The translations under genes and the position numbers were made by a program. The notes under the pieces are model-generated. The model saw only the letters and a program-made list of their open reading frames with translations, had not been told where the DNA came from and ran no database searches. DNA of 64,000 nt from Brevinematales bacterium (GTDB taxonomy: Bacteria > Spirochaetota > Brevinematia > Brevinematales > Thermospiraceae): NCBI GenBank assembly GCA_026417555.1, contig JAOADA010000002.1, positions 1 to 64,000 on the forward strand, in the 5' to 3' direction. This document shows, one piece after another, positions 17,182-26,834 of this stretch. Numbering within the stretch: the first letter of the stretch is position 1; each line of letters starts with the position of its first letter.

Positions 17182-19148
17182 CCAGTGTCTTCCTTCCTGT
17201 TCCTCTTGATCAGTCTTTTTTTTATCTTGTAGATGACCAGACTCCCCTCTATGCAAGAGTAGAGGTATCTCTCCGTAAACAGATAATGGTAGGAATTGTG
17301 GGAGAACTCAAAAACATTGACGAGGTACAGGTGTCCTATGAGATCAAACCTGTTCAAAAGGTCTTAGACCCCATCCCTATCCTCACCCCCACCACCTGGC
17401 ACGTGGCTACCTGGATAAGCGAGTACTACGTTACTCCCCTAGGAGAGGTTCTTGGCACCATTCTTCCCAAAGCAAGGCGCCCTACTCCCCTCTATCATCC
17501 CCCAACTCCCCGGCGATCTCTCCATACCCTGAGCCCCGAGCAAAAACAAGCCTTTGAGACTATTTCCCCCTCTATAGGAAGCTCCCAGCGTTTTTTGCTA
17601 CATGGGGTAACGGGAAGTGGCAAAACCGAAATCTACAAACATCTCGTCGCCGACTGCCTCAAAAAAGGCAAATCAGCCCTTCTCCTTCTTCCAGAGATTG
17701 CCCTCACCCCTCAAATGCTGGAACGATTTGCTGAGGTGTTTGGAGAGGGGATAGCCCTCTACCATAGCCGCCTCTCTGCAGGAGAACGTTTTCATGAATG
17801 GCTTCGTTGCCTCAAAGGAGAAGCACGGGTTGCCATTGGACCTCGTTCGGCCATCTTTCTTCCTATGCAAAATCTCGGGCTTATCATCATTGATGAAGAA
17901 CATGAACCCTCTTACAAATCCCAGGAAAGCCCTCGTTATCATGCCCGCCAGGTTGCCTTCTTCCGTTCTCAAAAAGAACAGGCCACACTTGTACTAGGAT
18001 CCGCTACCCCACAGATAGAAACCTACTATCATGCCCTTCAAGGGAAACTCACTCTTGTGAAACTCTCTTCTCGACACGGCGCTACTCCTCTCCCCTCGGT
18101 GCATATTATTGATCTCAAAGAAACCAAAGAACAGGACAACAACCTCATCCTCAGTACTCCCTTGGTCAAGGCCATGCTCACCACCCTCTCCCAGAAACGG
18201 CAGGTCCTCTTGTTTCTCAACCGGCGGGGATTTTCTCCTGTGCTCTTCTGTAGAGACTGTGGACAGAGTTTTACCTGTCCTCATTGTGACATCTCCCTCA
18301 CCTATCACAAGAAAAAAACTCGCCTGGTATGTCACCACTGCGGCTATACCCTTGTACCCCCAGAGATCTGTCCCCATTGTCATGGCACAAACCTCAAAGA
18401 GATCGGTATAGGCACAGAACGCCTTGAGCATTTTCTCACTGAACACTTCCATGGTTACCGAAGTATACGTCTGGATCTCGATACCACAGCCCACAAACAT
18501 AGTTTTGACATCATGATCCAGCAAATCCGAAATCACCAATATGACATTATTGTTGGCACGCAAATGATGGCCAAAGGCCATGACATCGAAAAACTTGACC
18601 TCGTGGGAATCATTTTGGCCGACATAGGACTCCAGATCCCTGACTTCCGATCCTCAGAACGTACCTTTGTTTTGATTACCCAGGTGGTAGGAAGAGCTGG
18701 AAGACGAGATACCCCAGGAGAAGCCTATATCCAGACCTACCTCCCCAACCATCCGGCCATTACTTTTGGGGCCACACAAGACTATGAAGGATTCTACCAA
18801 TACGAGATCCAAAAAAGAAAAGACTTCACCTACCCCCCCTTTGTCCGTCTCGGTCGTGTAGTTATCCGAAGTACCAACAAAGAAAAACTCTCTGAATTTC
18901 TTGCCTCGCTTCAACCAACACTCACTGCCTTCCGTCGAAACCACCCCGCACCGACCGTTCTTCTTGGCCCCCTCCCTTGTCCTCTCGAAAAGTTGAAAAA
19001 TAACTATCGATACCATATAATTATAAAATCAAGAAATATAGAGAACATTCAGGCCTTTTTCCGTGTGATGAGAGAAGAAATAAAGCGAAACAAAAAAAAT
19101 TCTTCGCTTTATCTGGAACTTGATCTTGATCCCTTTCATCTTTTATAG
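17169..19148 (+). CDS. priA: Primosomal replication helicase PriA
   Basis: A 659-residue superfamily 2 helicase that restarts stalled replication forks. An N-terminal DNA-binding domain (residues 1-120) is followed by Walker A in GVTGSGKTEIY, the DEEH box (IIIDEEHEPSYKSQ), GSATPQ, and the split zinc region CRDCGQSFTCPHCDISL, CHHCGY and CPHCHG, giving eight cysteines. The C-terminal helicase motifs GTQMMAKGHD and VVGRAGR follow. Length is slightly short of the E. coli protein (732) but complete. Confidence 0.95.
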   Translation: MPKVASVFLPVPLDQSFFYLVDDQTPLYARVEVSLRKQIMVGIVGELKNIDEVQVSYEIKPVQKVLDPIPILTPTTWHVATWISEYYVTPLGEVLGTILPKARRPTPLYHPPTPRRSLHTLSPEQKQAFETISPSIGSSQRFLLHGVTGSGKTEIYKHLVADCLKKGKSALLLLPEIALTPQMLERFAEVFGEGIALYHSRLSAGERFHEWLRCLKGEARVAIGPRSAIFLPMQNLGLIIIDEEHEPSYKSQESPRYHARQVAFFRSQKEQATLVLGSATPQIETYYHALQGKLTLVKLSSRHGATPLPSVHIIDLKETKEQDNNLILSTPLVKAMLTTLSQKRQVLLFLNRRGFSPVLFCRDCGQSFTCPHCDISLTYHKKKTRLVCHHCGYTLVPPEICPHCHGTNLKEIGIGTERLEHFLTEHFHGYRSIRLDLDTTAHKHSFDIMIQQIRNHQYDIIVGTQMMAKGHDIEKLDLVGIILADIGLQIPDFRSSERTFVLITQVVGRAGRRDTPGEAYIQTYLPNHPAITFGATQDYEGFYQYEIQKRKDFTYPPFVRLGRVVIRSTNKEKLSEFLASLQPTLTAFRRNHPAPTVLLGPLPCPLEKLKNNYRYHIIIKSRNIENIQAFFRVMREEIKRNKKNSSLYLELDLDPFHLL

Positions 19149-19171
19149 GCCTGAGTAAGGAGCATACCCTG

Positions 19172-20980
19172 ATGCAGGAACTCACCAAACGTTCCTTTAC
19201 AAAGATAAAAATCATCTTCGGCATTGTGTATGGCTACATGGCTATTGCTCTCGTGACCGTCATGTTTTTTCAGATCATCCGAAGTGTAGAATATTTTCAA
19301 AAAGCCCAACTCAACCGTGCCCGTGTTCGATTCATCCCTGCCTATCGAAGTGTTATCTACGACAGAAACCTTCAGACTCAACTCGCATACAACGTGAAAT
19401 CTCTCAGTTTAGTCATGATTCCTGGTTTGCTTCCCAGTGGTACCAATCGCACCATGGTTATTGAAAACTTGGCCCACCTTCTCAATACTACTGTCTCCAA
19501 CCTCAATGCCACCATAGAAGAGCAGGCCCTTGACAAATTCACTCCTATCGTGATTGCTTCGGATATCGACGCCAAAACTATGATACGTTTTGCGGAACAT
19601 CAGGAAAACTTCATTGGTGTTTACATGGAGAATCTCCCCCGGCGTTTCTATCCCCTTGCTGAAAAAGCCGCCCACCTTTTGGGATACACTGGCATCATTA
19701 GCAAAACAGAGTATCAGCAACTCAAGGACGACCCTGAGTACTATGCCGGTGCTATCGTAGGCAAAATGGGCATTGAGAAACAATACGACAAACAACTCCG
19801 TGGGAAAAAGGGCATCATGAACCGTGTCGTCGATGCCAAAGGAAAACTCATCCGTGAAGAGATTGCCGAAGAGCCTCAACATGCCCAACCCGTCGTCCTC
19901 ACCATTGACGCCAGACTCCAAGCCATGGCCTATGATCTTTTGGGAGGGAGAAATGGAGCCGTCGTTGTTTCAAAACCTTATACCGGTGAAATTCTTGCCC
20001 TTGTGAGTAGTGCTTCTTTCAACCCTAACGTATTTTCTGATAGATATAGCCGTGAAGAATTCTATATCATCCGTGATGATGAGAACAAACCCTTCTTAAA
20101 TCGAGCCATACAGGGTATCTATCCCCCGAGCTCCACCTTCAAGCTTATCAGTGCTGTAGCTATTCTGGCAAGTGGTATAGATGTGAACCGAAGCGTTTAC
20201 TGTCGAGGTTCCATGAGGATTGCCAACCGTATTTTTAACTGCTGGGATATCCATCAAACGGAGAATTTCTTCGACGGTATTGCCAATTCGTGCGATGTGT
20301 ATTTCTATACGATGGGATTAGAGGTTGGCAAGGACAAGATCCTTGCCTATGCTAGGGATTTTGGGATCCAAGAGAAAACAGGTATCGACCTTCCAGGGGA
20401 AGCCAAGGGTCTCATTCCTGAAGAATCGTGGTTCAAGCGTCGATACAACCGCCCGTGGAGCCCTGGCGATACTGCCAACATCAGTATTGGCCAAGGAGAT
20501 CTTTTGATCACCCCCGTCGGACTCAACAAAATGACAGCGGCTATTGCCAACAAAGGAACGGTATACCGCCCCTTCCTCCTGAAGGCTATTATTGACGATA
20601 TAACAAGAGAAACCCTGTGGGAGAATAAACCCCAGGTATTGCGGAAGGTGGTTCTTCCTGAAAGCTCGTTTGATCTTTTGCAAAGAGCCATGTACAAAGT
20701 AACCACAGAAGGAACAGCTCGATGGGTTCAGTACGCTACTCCTTATCCCATCGCAGGCAAAACAGGCACAGGAGAAGCAGGCAAGGACAAAGAAACCCAT
20801 GCGCTCTTTACGGCGTTTGCCCCCTATGGTTCCAGCAATCCTGAGGATTACATTGTGGTTACTGTGGTCGTAGAGCATGGGGGAGGGGGATCAGCCGCAG
20901 CTGCCCCCATTGCCGTGAAACTCATTGACTATTATTTTCGGGAAATCCACCCCCTTAACCCAAACCAATTCAAGAGGTAG
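19172..20980 (+). CDS. mrdA: Penicillin-binding protein 2
   Basis: A 602-residue class B transpeptidase of the elongasome. It has one N-terminal membrane helix (about residues 14-35), a PBP dimerisation domain with RGxI-like RSVIYDRN, and the transpeptidase domain with SxxK (YPPSSTFKL), the SCD motif (ANSCDVYFY) and KTGTGE. It cross-links peptidoglycan during side-wall growth with RodA, encoded four bases downstream. The start at 19172 uses TAAGGAG with an eleven-base spacing. A TTGATC/TATAGG pair inside the priA end may be a weak internal promoter. Confidence 0.93.
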   Translation: MQELTKRSFTKIKIIFGIVYGYMAIALVTVMFFQIIRSVEYFQKAQLNRARVRFIPAYRSVIYDRNLQTQLAYNVKSLSLVMIPGLLPSGTNRTMVIENLAHLLNTTVSNLNATIEEQALDKFTPIVIASDIDAKTMIRFAEHQENFIGVYMENLPRRFYPLAEKAAHLLGYTGIISKTEYQQLKDDPEYYAGAIVGKMGIEKQYDKQLRGKKGIMNRVVDAKGKLIREEIAEEPQHAQPVVLTIDARLQAMAYDLLGGRNGAVVVSKPYTGEILALVSSASFNPNVFSDRYSREEFYIIRDDENKPFLNRAIQGIYPPSSTFKLISAVAILASGIDVNRSVYCRGSMRIANRIFNCWDIHQTENFFDGIANSCDVYFYTMGLEVGKDKILAYARDFGIQEKTGIDLPGEAKGLIPEESWFKRRYNRPWSPGDTANISIGQGDLLITPVGLNKMTAAIANKGTVYRPFLLKAIIDDITRETLWENKPQVLRKVVLPESSFDLLQRAMYKVTTEGTARWVQYATPYPIAGKTGTGEAGKDKETHALFTAFAPYGSSNPEDYIVVTVVVEHGGGGSAAAAPIAVKLIDYYFREIHPLNPNQFKR

Positions 20981-20983
20981 CCT

Positions 20984-22300
20984 ATGTGGAAAAGAATTTT
21001 TCGTAACGTCGATTGGTTTCTCGTCCTTATCCCCTTGCTCTTGAGTCTGATTGGGATTGTCTTTATCTACAGTACTGGGATCACAGCCACGGGAGAAAAT
21101 ACAGGAAAATACCTCCGACAACTTGTGTGGGTGGGTATCAGCCTGGGGGTATTTCTCATGATACTGTGGATAGATTATTATCGATGGGTAGAACTTTCCT
21201 CGTATTTCTACATTTTGGGAATTTTGCTCCTCATTCTTACCCTTCTCGTGGGCAAAAATATCCGTGGTTCTCGCAGCTGGTTCGGTATTGGAGGTCTTGG
21301 TATCCAAGCCTCTGAGGTGATGAAAATCTTTTATATCCTCTTCCTCGCCAAATACTTGGCAAATGCCCCCGTCATCGAAAAGAGAGTTCAGGTGTTTTTT
21401 GTCTCTAGTATGATTGCTCTTTTCCCCATCGGGCTTATTCTCCTTCAACCAGATCTTGGTACCTCACTCGTCTATATCTGTATCTTCCTCGCCATGGGGT
21501 ATGTAGGAATGGTTGATACCCGCTTCATTCGATATCTTTTGATTGTAGGAATAGTGGGCTCTGTGGTTATCCTCCTCATCGCGCTTTATAAATACTACCT
21601 TGAGGTAGGAAATCCTCCCCTTCCCCTGATTGATGTCCTCATTGATTTCAAAACCCTCTTTAGCATTGCCCTGGCTCTTCTTTTGTATTCTCTCTTTACG
21701 TTTCTGATTGATTTTTTTAACCCTGTCGCCTGGATTAAGAAGATCCTTCCCTTCTCTATTTTTAGTGGGATGGGTTTTCTCATGGCGGCTGGAGCGGTGA
21801 GAGTATTGAAGGGGTATCAGTGGAAGCGTATCCTCGTCATGATAAATCCAGAATTTGACAAGGCTGGGGCAGGCTATAATGTGATCCAATCTCGTATTGC
21901 TATTGGTTCTGGGGGCTTATTCGGCAAGGGACTCTTTCGCGGAACCCAAAATCAGCTTGGATTTCTCCCAGAAAAGGATACCGACTTCATCTTTTCTATT
22001 ATTTGTGAGGAATTGGGACTTGTTGGGGCTATCCTTGTTTTGGGACTCTTTTTCCTCTATTTTTCTTACATGTTCACTATTATAAAAGAGGCCAAGGACA
22101 AAGAAGGAACACTCGTTACCATAGGCATATTTGCCATGTTTGCCAGCCACGTTATCATCAACACGGGTATGGCACTGGGGATCCTTCCTGCCACGGGGCT
22201 TCCCCTCCCCTTCATCAGTTATGGAGGATCGGCCTACCTTGCTTTTGCTATGGGAGCCGCTCTTTTGATCAATATCCACTCACGACGTTTTGTCCATTAA
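20984..22300 (+). CDS. rodA: Rod-shape peptidoglycan polymerase RodA (SEDS)
   Basis: A 438-residue SEDS glycosyltransferase with about ten membrane helices. It polymerises lipid II with PBP2. Family motifs seen: GSRSWFGIGGLGIQASEVMK, LQPDLGTSLVY, KGLFRGTQNQLGFLPEKDTDFIF and the C-terminal GLPLPFISYGGSA. It is about 60 residues longer than typical RodA because of an extra hydrophobic stretch around residues 200-260. It forms a pair with pbp2, and no mreBCD genes are in the window. Confidence 0.93.
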   Translation: MWKRIFRNVDWFLVLIPLLLSLIGIVFIYSTGITATGENTGKYLRQLVWVGISLGVFLMILWIDYYRWVELSSYFYILGILLLILTLLVGKNIRGSRSWFGIGGLGIQASEVMKIFYILFLAKYLANAPVIEKRVQVFFVSSMIALFPIGLILLQPDLGTSLVYICIFLAMGYVGMVDTRFIRYLLIVGIVGSVVILLIALYKYYLEVGNPPLPLIDVLIDFKTLFSIALALLLYSLFTFLIDFFNPVAWIKKILPFSIFSGMGFLMAAGAVRVLKGYQWKRILVMINPEFDKAGAGYNVIQSRIAIGSGGLFGKGLFRGTQNQLGFLPEKDTDFIFSIICEELGLVGAILVLGLFFLYFSYMFTIIKEAKDKEGTLVTIGIFAMFASHVIINTGMALGILPATGLPLPFISYGGSAYLAFAMGAALLINIHSRRFVH

Positions 22301-22316
22301 AGCCCTCTGTCTTTGA

Positions 22317-22349
22317 CTGATCAAAAGGGAAGTACCCCTCTTTTGTCAG
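22317..22349. terminator. Imperfect hairpin between convergent rodA and the FapA-like gene
   Basis: CTGATCAAAAGGG (22317-22329) can pair, with a bulge, with CCCCTCTTTTGTCAG (22335-22349). There is no long T-tract, so termination is uncertain. Confidence 0.35.
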
Positions 22350-22394
22350 AAACCGAATTCTCCCCCTCATGGGAAAAGAAAAAGTGAAACAAGG

Positions 22395-23264
22395 TTAAGC
22401 ATACTTTTTTCGTTTCATGTATTCGTCAAAATCCCCAAGAATCAGAATCCCTTTCTTGTACACAATCACATTGTGGTAACGAGAGTTAACCTCAAGCTTT
22501 TGATTGTCAATGGCCAAGGAAACATTCTCATAAATAGTATCGTGAATGATAATAGTACGCTCCAATTCATCCTGTTTCTGGGACAACTCCCACAATTGTC
22601 TTCGCTCTTGTTGAATCTGGGCTATTTGCTGGCAAATCTGTTGATACCGCTTCACTTGCTGAGCAAGTTCCTGTTTTTTTGCAAGGGGAAGTTGTGTCAC
22701 CTTTTCTCCCAGAATACGAATCACCTGGATCGTTTTTTCATATTTCTCTTTTTCACTTGCAAGTTTTTTCTCCATCTCTCCGAGTTTCTGACTTCTCAAA
22801 AACATATCCGACTGTTTAAAGTTGGTAAGTTTGGCAGTGGTATAAAACCCCTTCTCATTTCCCAAAAACTTTGTCTCTATCTCCATCCCCGCCTCAGCGC
22901 TTCCCCCCACAATAGCTCCTTTTCCCTCTTTGCAGAGGATGGTTTCTTTGGCCACGAGGTGAGCCTCGACCGCCTCATAAAGGATAGTAATAGTTCTCCT
23001 GGCCCGAAGAGTAGCACTCCGTACCGTATGAGCCACAATGTCCCCATCCGCCACAAGGGAGGTTTGATACCCCAACACCAAACCATGAACGGTGATATTT
23101 CCCTCATGGGAAAAGATGCGAGATTGCTCTACATCCCCAATGATGACAATATTCCCTTTTGCTTCAATGTGGTTACCCACCCCAATATTGCCTCGAATCT
23201 CTACATCTTCCTGAAATATCATGGGCTGACTATGCGGAGGAATAGCTGCCTCAATAACCTTCAT
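22395..23264 (-). CDS. FapA/DUF342-family protein
   Basis: A 289-residue protein of the FapA (DUF342, 'flagellar assembly protein A') type. The first 130 residues form a beta-helix of short repeats (NHIEAKGNIVIIGDVEQSRI, then GNITVHGLVLG and so on) ending in the family's glycine-rich IVGGSAEAGMEI. A coiled coil (about 160-235, rich in Lys, Glu, Gln) follows, then a short strand region. The family is common in flagellated bacteria, but its molecular role is not settled. It is the last gene of the fliS-led operon, seven bases after the GAF gene. Lacking the usual N-terminal DUF342 extension, it is shorter than many members. Confidence 0.75.
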   Translation of the reverse strand: MKVIEAAIPPHSQPMIFQEDVEIRGNIGVGNHIEAKGNIVIIGDVEQSRIFSHEGNITVHGLVLGYQTSLVADGDIVAHTVRSATLRARRTITILYEAVEAHLVAKETILCKEGKGAIVGGSAEAGMEIETKFLGNEKGFYTTAKLTNFKQSDMFLRSQKLGEMEKKLASEKEKYEKTIQVIRILGEKVTQLPLAKKQELAQQVKRYQQICQQIAQIQQERRQLWELSQKQDELERTIIIHDTIYENVSLAIDNQKLEVNSRYHNVIVYKKGILILGDFDEYMKRKKYA

Positions 23265-23271
23265 AACTTCT

Positions 23272-24690
23272 TCATACCATCGCCATCAGTTTGGTAATAT
23301 AGGGCAAAAGACTCTCTCCCTCCTCTGGATAACTGGCAAGAGAGGTCTGAACCTGAATAGGGATCTCCCCCTGATGAGAAAACACTTCGGCAACCACGTG
23401 GTGAAGGGTTTCTCCCATAGCCTCAACATCAGAAGAAGGCACCCCCGTAAACACAAAGAGAAACCTCTCCAAGTCATAATGCACCCACTGGGAAAGAGAG
23501 GGAAGCGCATCCACCACCCGATGTTCAAAGGTATGCAAAAGAGATAGCGTTTGTTCCTCTGAATAAAACTCAGGATACTTGGAGAGATTATTGAGCTTGA
23601 GATACAGAAGTGTCATCCCTACCCCGAATTCTCTGGCTTTCTGGGCCTCGGTACGAAGTATCATAAAAAGGGTCTCAAAAGGATTGTGAAGAGACTTCTC
23701 TCTAATCCACTGGGAAAGCAAAAGTGGTGGAGCAATCTGAGAGGCGATAATAGCAAAAAGATTCAGCGTTTCTGTATCAAGTGACGTGATAGGTTGGTTT
23801 TCCAAAGAAAGGATAATCAGTCCCCCCACTCGTCGCTTGACAGTAGAGAGGGGAAGAAAGACATAAGGAGACTTTGACCAGGAGGAGGATGAGATCACTC
23901 TTGGTTGATTATCAGAGAAACATGCCTCCTCCTCGGGAGAAAGAACATACCTCTGATCCACCTGAAATTGATCTATCTGATAACAAAAGGCCACCCTTGC
24001 CTTATCTTGCTGAAAGACAAGCAAAAGAGACGAGGTCACACCAAACCCAGTAGCAAGTGTCTCCTGCAGAAGAGAGGCAATCAAATCAAAATCATCACTC
24101 GAGTTGATGAGGGTGCTAATCTCATAGAGAGCAGAAAGTTGTTTGAGTTTTCTCTCCAAAGCCTCATAGGCCTGTTGAAGGGAAGTATAGAGATGAGCAT
24201 TTTCCAAGGCACTCCCTGCCAACGAAGCCACCGCCTCAATAAAATGATAATCCTCCTCCTGATACACCCCCTCTCCCCGTGGCCCAAGGAGAAGAAAACC
24301 ATTCCATCCGTGTTTACTCATGAGAGGAACAAGCAGACATGGCTTAGCAAGAGAAGAAAAAAAACCGCCCCCTGTAAACTCTTTCACCAACTTCTGAGAA
24401 AACAGAGCCTCTATCCCAAAATCTACTTTCGTATCTATGGTATCCATGCCCTGTTGTTGGGCTAAAATATAGGAAGTATCCTCTTTTTGATAAATAGCCA
24501 CCTCAGAGAGTTGAAATTGCCCCATCAAGGTAAACAAAAGAATCTGCAAGAGTTCTTCACTCTTCAGGGTTGCCCCCAACTCTTTGTTCACCTCCAAGAG
24601 AGTCTGAAGTTCAAGGAGCTTTTTCTCATAGTTGGTAGGAGGTGGTTGGAGACTAAAACGGTAATATTTTGCCTTTTCCCTCAGTCCCAT
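23272..24690 (-). CDS. GAF-GAF-degenerate GGDEF protein
   Basis: A 472-residue cytosolic sensor-like protein. Two GAF-like modules are suggested at about residues 20-165 (ending LAGSALENAHLYTSLQQAY) and 190-330. The last 135 residues follow the diguanylate cyclase fold: LRTEAQKAREFGVGMTLLYL, LHTFEHRVV, the active-site hairpin position and a terminal SLASYPEEGESLLPYITKL. At the hairpin, HYDLERFLF stands where (R)YGGDEF is expected, so the catalytic signature and metal site are lost. It is probably a receptor or scaffold rather than a cyclase. It sits between the acidic repeat protein and the FapA-like protein in the fliS operon. Confidence 0.65.
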   Translation of the reverse strand: MGLREKAKYYRFSLQPPPTNYEKKLLELQTLLEVNKELGATLKSEELLQILLFTLMGQFQLSEVAIYQKEDTSYILAQQQGMDTIDTKVDFGIEALFSQKLVKEFTGGGFFSSLAKPCLLVPLMSKHGWNGFLLLGPRGEGVYQEEDYHFIEAVASLAGSALENAHLYTSLQQAYEALERKLKQLSALYEISTLINSSDDFDLIASLLQETLATGFGVTSSLLLVFQQDKARVAFCYQIDQFQVDQRYVLSPEEEACFSDNQPRVISSSSWSKSPYVFLPLSTVKRRVGGLIILSLENQPITSLDTETLNLFAIIASQIAPPLLLSQWIREKSLHNPFETLFMILRTEAQKAREFGVGMTLLYLKLNNLSKYPEFYSEEQTLSLLHTFEHRVVDALPSLSQWVHYDLERFLFVFTGVPSSDVEAMGETLHHVVAEVFSHQGEIPIQVQTSLASYPEEGESLLPYITKLMAMV

Positions 24691-24699
24691 ACAATTGTC

Positions 24700-26811
24700 C
24701 TACAAACCAAGTTTTTCCATGATCTTCATATAGAGATCATAATACTCCGATTGAGCAAACTCCTTGATTTTTTCCTCAGGAAGATCAGCAAGCAAATTGT
24801 CTAAATATTGAATCACCTTCCGAAGCTCTTCACGAGTAGTACCACTCATGGCATCAAGATTTGTTTCAATCACCTGGCGACGGTCCATCTCTTCTCCCCC
24901 CGAGGGTTCTATATAAGCTTCCCTCACAATGGGCTCTGACACTTCTTCAGGCGTACCCACACCAAGATCAGCCAGAGAAACCTCCACTGTTTCTGCCTCT
25001 TCAATAGGGGGAAGAACCTCTGTTTCTCCTCCTGGAGTTTCTCCCTCACTTGCTAACACCTCAACATCTGGTTCCGCAATCTCAATAAGTTGATTGAGAT
25101 CCTGTTGTTTGATCTCTTCAATCTTTTCTTCTTCTGCAATTATGGATTCAAAACTTTCTGGGGAAAGAGGTACCTCGGTTTCTACAGGGACATCCAAAGG
25201 ACTTCGAAGTTCCATGAAAGCCTCCTCAGGTCCCGTGGATGCCACTTCAACGTTCCCCTCTTCCTCCTCAGCCGAAACAGAAGAGATGGTGAGAGGCGGT
25301 TCTTCGGTCACCTCAATATTATTGAGTTCCTCAAGAGAAAGGGCAATTGGCTCATTCTCATCCTCTACTGTTGGTTGAAGATCAGGAATAGCTGATAGAT
25401 CAAATTGAAAATCCTTCTCCTGGGTCTGTTCTTCTCCCCCTGAGAGTGGGATTTCTGAAACCAAGGGGCTTTCTCCTACTTCAACAACGAGAGGTTCTGT
25501 CTCTACCATTTCAAGGGAAGATGGAGAGGTCTCTTCTTGGAAAAAAGAAGGCCCTGTTTCCCCTTTTCCCTCAAGGATAACAGGCTCCTCCTCAAAAGGA
25601 ATAGGCTCCAAAGAAAGTTCTTCCACTTCGAGAAGAGTCGGCTCCTCAGCAGAAAGAGAAGAAGGCTTTGCTTTCTCTTCCTCAGAGATCTCAACAGGTT
25701 CACCGACTACCTTATCAAGCTCTGACAAATCTGGCAAAGGAACAACCTCCTCCCTTTCGGGGGTTTCTCCACTATCCCGCAACACCTCCGTAGGCTCAGA
25801 GACATAGAGCATCTCTTGGGCGGCAGAGGCTTCATTCTCCACAATGAGCTCAAAATTTTCCTCAAGGGGGACCTGGTTCTTGCTACTTTCCACATACACT
25901 CTCTCCACCGGTGAGGCTACGTGTTGTGGAGAAATGAGAACCTCAGCCGACGCCTCCTCTTGGGGAGGAAGAATCACTTCCTCGCCTTCCTCTTCAGATA
26001 CCACCGGCACTCCCCCTAGGGTATCCCCATACAAAAACCTGTCTAACTCATCCCCACTCAGGCTAATAATCTCATCCTTGTCGTTGATAGGACGAATCTC
26101 CGGGACAACCTCTTCTCCCACAAGTTCAGAACCACTCCCGGCTTCTTCTTTTGAGACCATCTCTTCTCCAACCGGCTCTTGGAGAGGGGGCTCTTCTTCC
26201 GACAAAAGATGAAGGGTGTCCTCCTTTTCAATCCTTGGCACCTCGAGTTCCTGTGGTATCTCTTGTCCCCCCTCAAGAGAAATCGGCCCCCCAAATTCGA
26301 GTTCATCCACATTGAGGCTTTCCAGGGAGGGGGCTTCACCCACACCACTCGCAAGAACATCCTCAGAGAAAGGAGAAGGAGAAGATTCCCCCAAAGAAGG
26401 TGCCGCGGCCTTTGCCACAGCCTCCTCGGTTGCCTGGGAAGAAGCATGAGGGGCAGTTACGGTAAGGTTTTCTGTCTGGATAGTGATTGAGGGAGCTGAA
26501 AGAGTTATCTCCTCAGGTTGAAGCGAGAAACTTCCCGAGAGAGGCACTTCTCCGGAAGAGACACCTCCTCCCCCTCTTTCACCAAACGGCTCGGTTTTCC
26601 CTTCCCCCGCACCACCACCAAAGTTTGCGGTACTGATCTGGATATTCTCTATATTTCCAATACTCCCCACCTCCATACTTCCAGGACCCGTGGCAAACTC
26701 TTGGGGAAGTGGTTCTTCAAACTCTCGAAGATCTATATCATCCAGCGTAATAGTCTCAATATCCATGTCCAGTTCAAAATCGTCGATAATTTCATGGCTC
26801 CCGTTTGGCAT
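24700..26811 (-). CDS. Large acidic disordered protein with repeated short motifs
   Basis: A 703-residue, strongly acidic protein dominated by Glu, Pro, Ser, Gly and Val, with no signal peptide or membrane segment. Short motifs recur between acidic linkers: ITLDDIDL, LNVDELEF, ISLSGDELDRF, LPDLSELDKV, ALSLEELNNI and VSLADLGV, a hydrophobic-Ser/Thr-Leu-x-x-Asp/Glu-Leu pattern. The last 65 residues form a compact helical domain (EELRKVIQYLDNLLADLPEE, then EFAQSEYYDLYMKIMEKLGL). ATG 26811 has AAGGAG six bases upstream. The extra codons from 26838 overlap fliS. I recognise no family. The layout suggests a scaffold binding several copies of a partner. Confidence 0.65.
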   Translation of the reverse strand: MPNGSHEIIDDFELDMDIETITLDDIDLREFEEPLPQEFATGPGSMEVGSIGNIENIQISTANFGGGAGEGKTEPFGERGGGGVSSGEVPLSGSFSLQPEEITLSAPSITIQTENLTVTAPHASSQATEEAVAKAAAPSLGESSPSPFSEDVLASGVGEAPSLESLNVDELEFGGPISLEGGQEIPQELEVPRIEKEDTLHLLSEEEPPLQEPVGEEMVSKEEAGSGSELVGEEVVPEIRPINDKDEIISLSGDELDRFLYGDTLGGVPVVSEEEGEEVILPPQEEASAEVLISPQHVASPVERVYVESSKNQVPLEENFELIVENEASAAQEMLYVSEPTEVLRDSGETPEREEVVPLPDLSELDKVVGEPVEISEEEKAKPSSLSAEEPTLLEVEELSLEPIPFEEEPVILEGKGETGPSFFQEETSPSSLEMVETEPLVVEVGESPLVSEIPLSGGEEQTQEKDFQFDLSAIPDLQPTVEDENEPIALSLEELNNIEVTEEPPLTISSVSAEEEEGNVEVASTGPEEAFMELRSPLDVPVETEVPLSPESFESIIAEEEKIEEIKQQDLNQLIEIAEPDVEVLASEGETPGGETEVLPPIEEAETVEVSLADLGVGTPEEVSEPIVREAYIEPSGGEEMDRRQVIETNLDAMSGTTREELRKVIQYLDNLLADLPEEKIKEFAQSEYYDLYMKIMEKLGL

Positions 26812-26834
26812 ACCACACTCCTTTCTCTCAGGTT

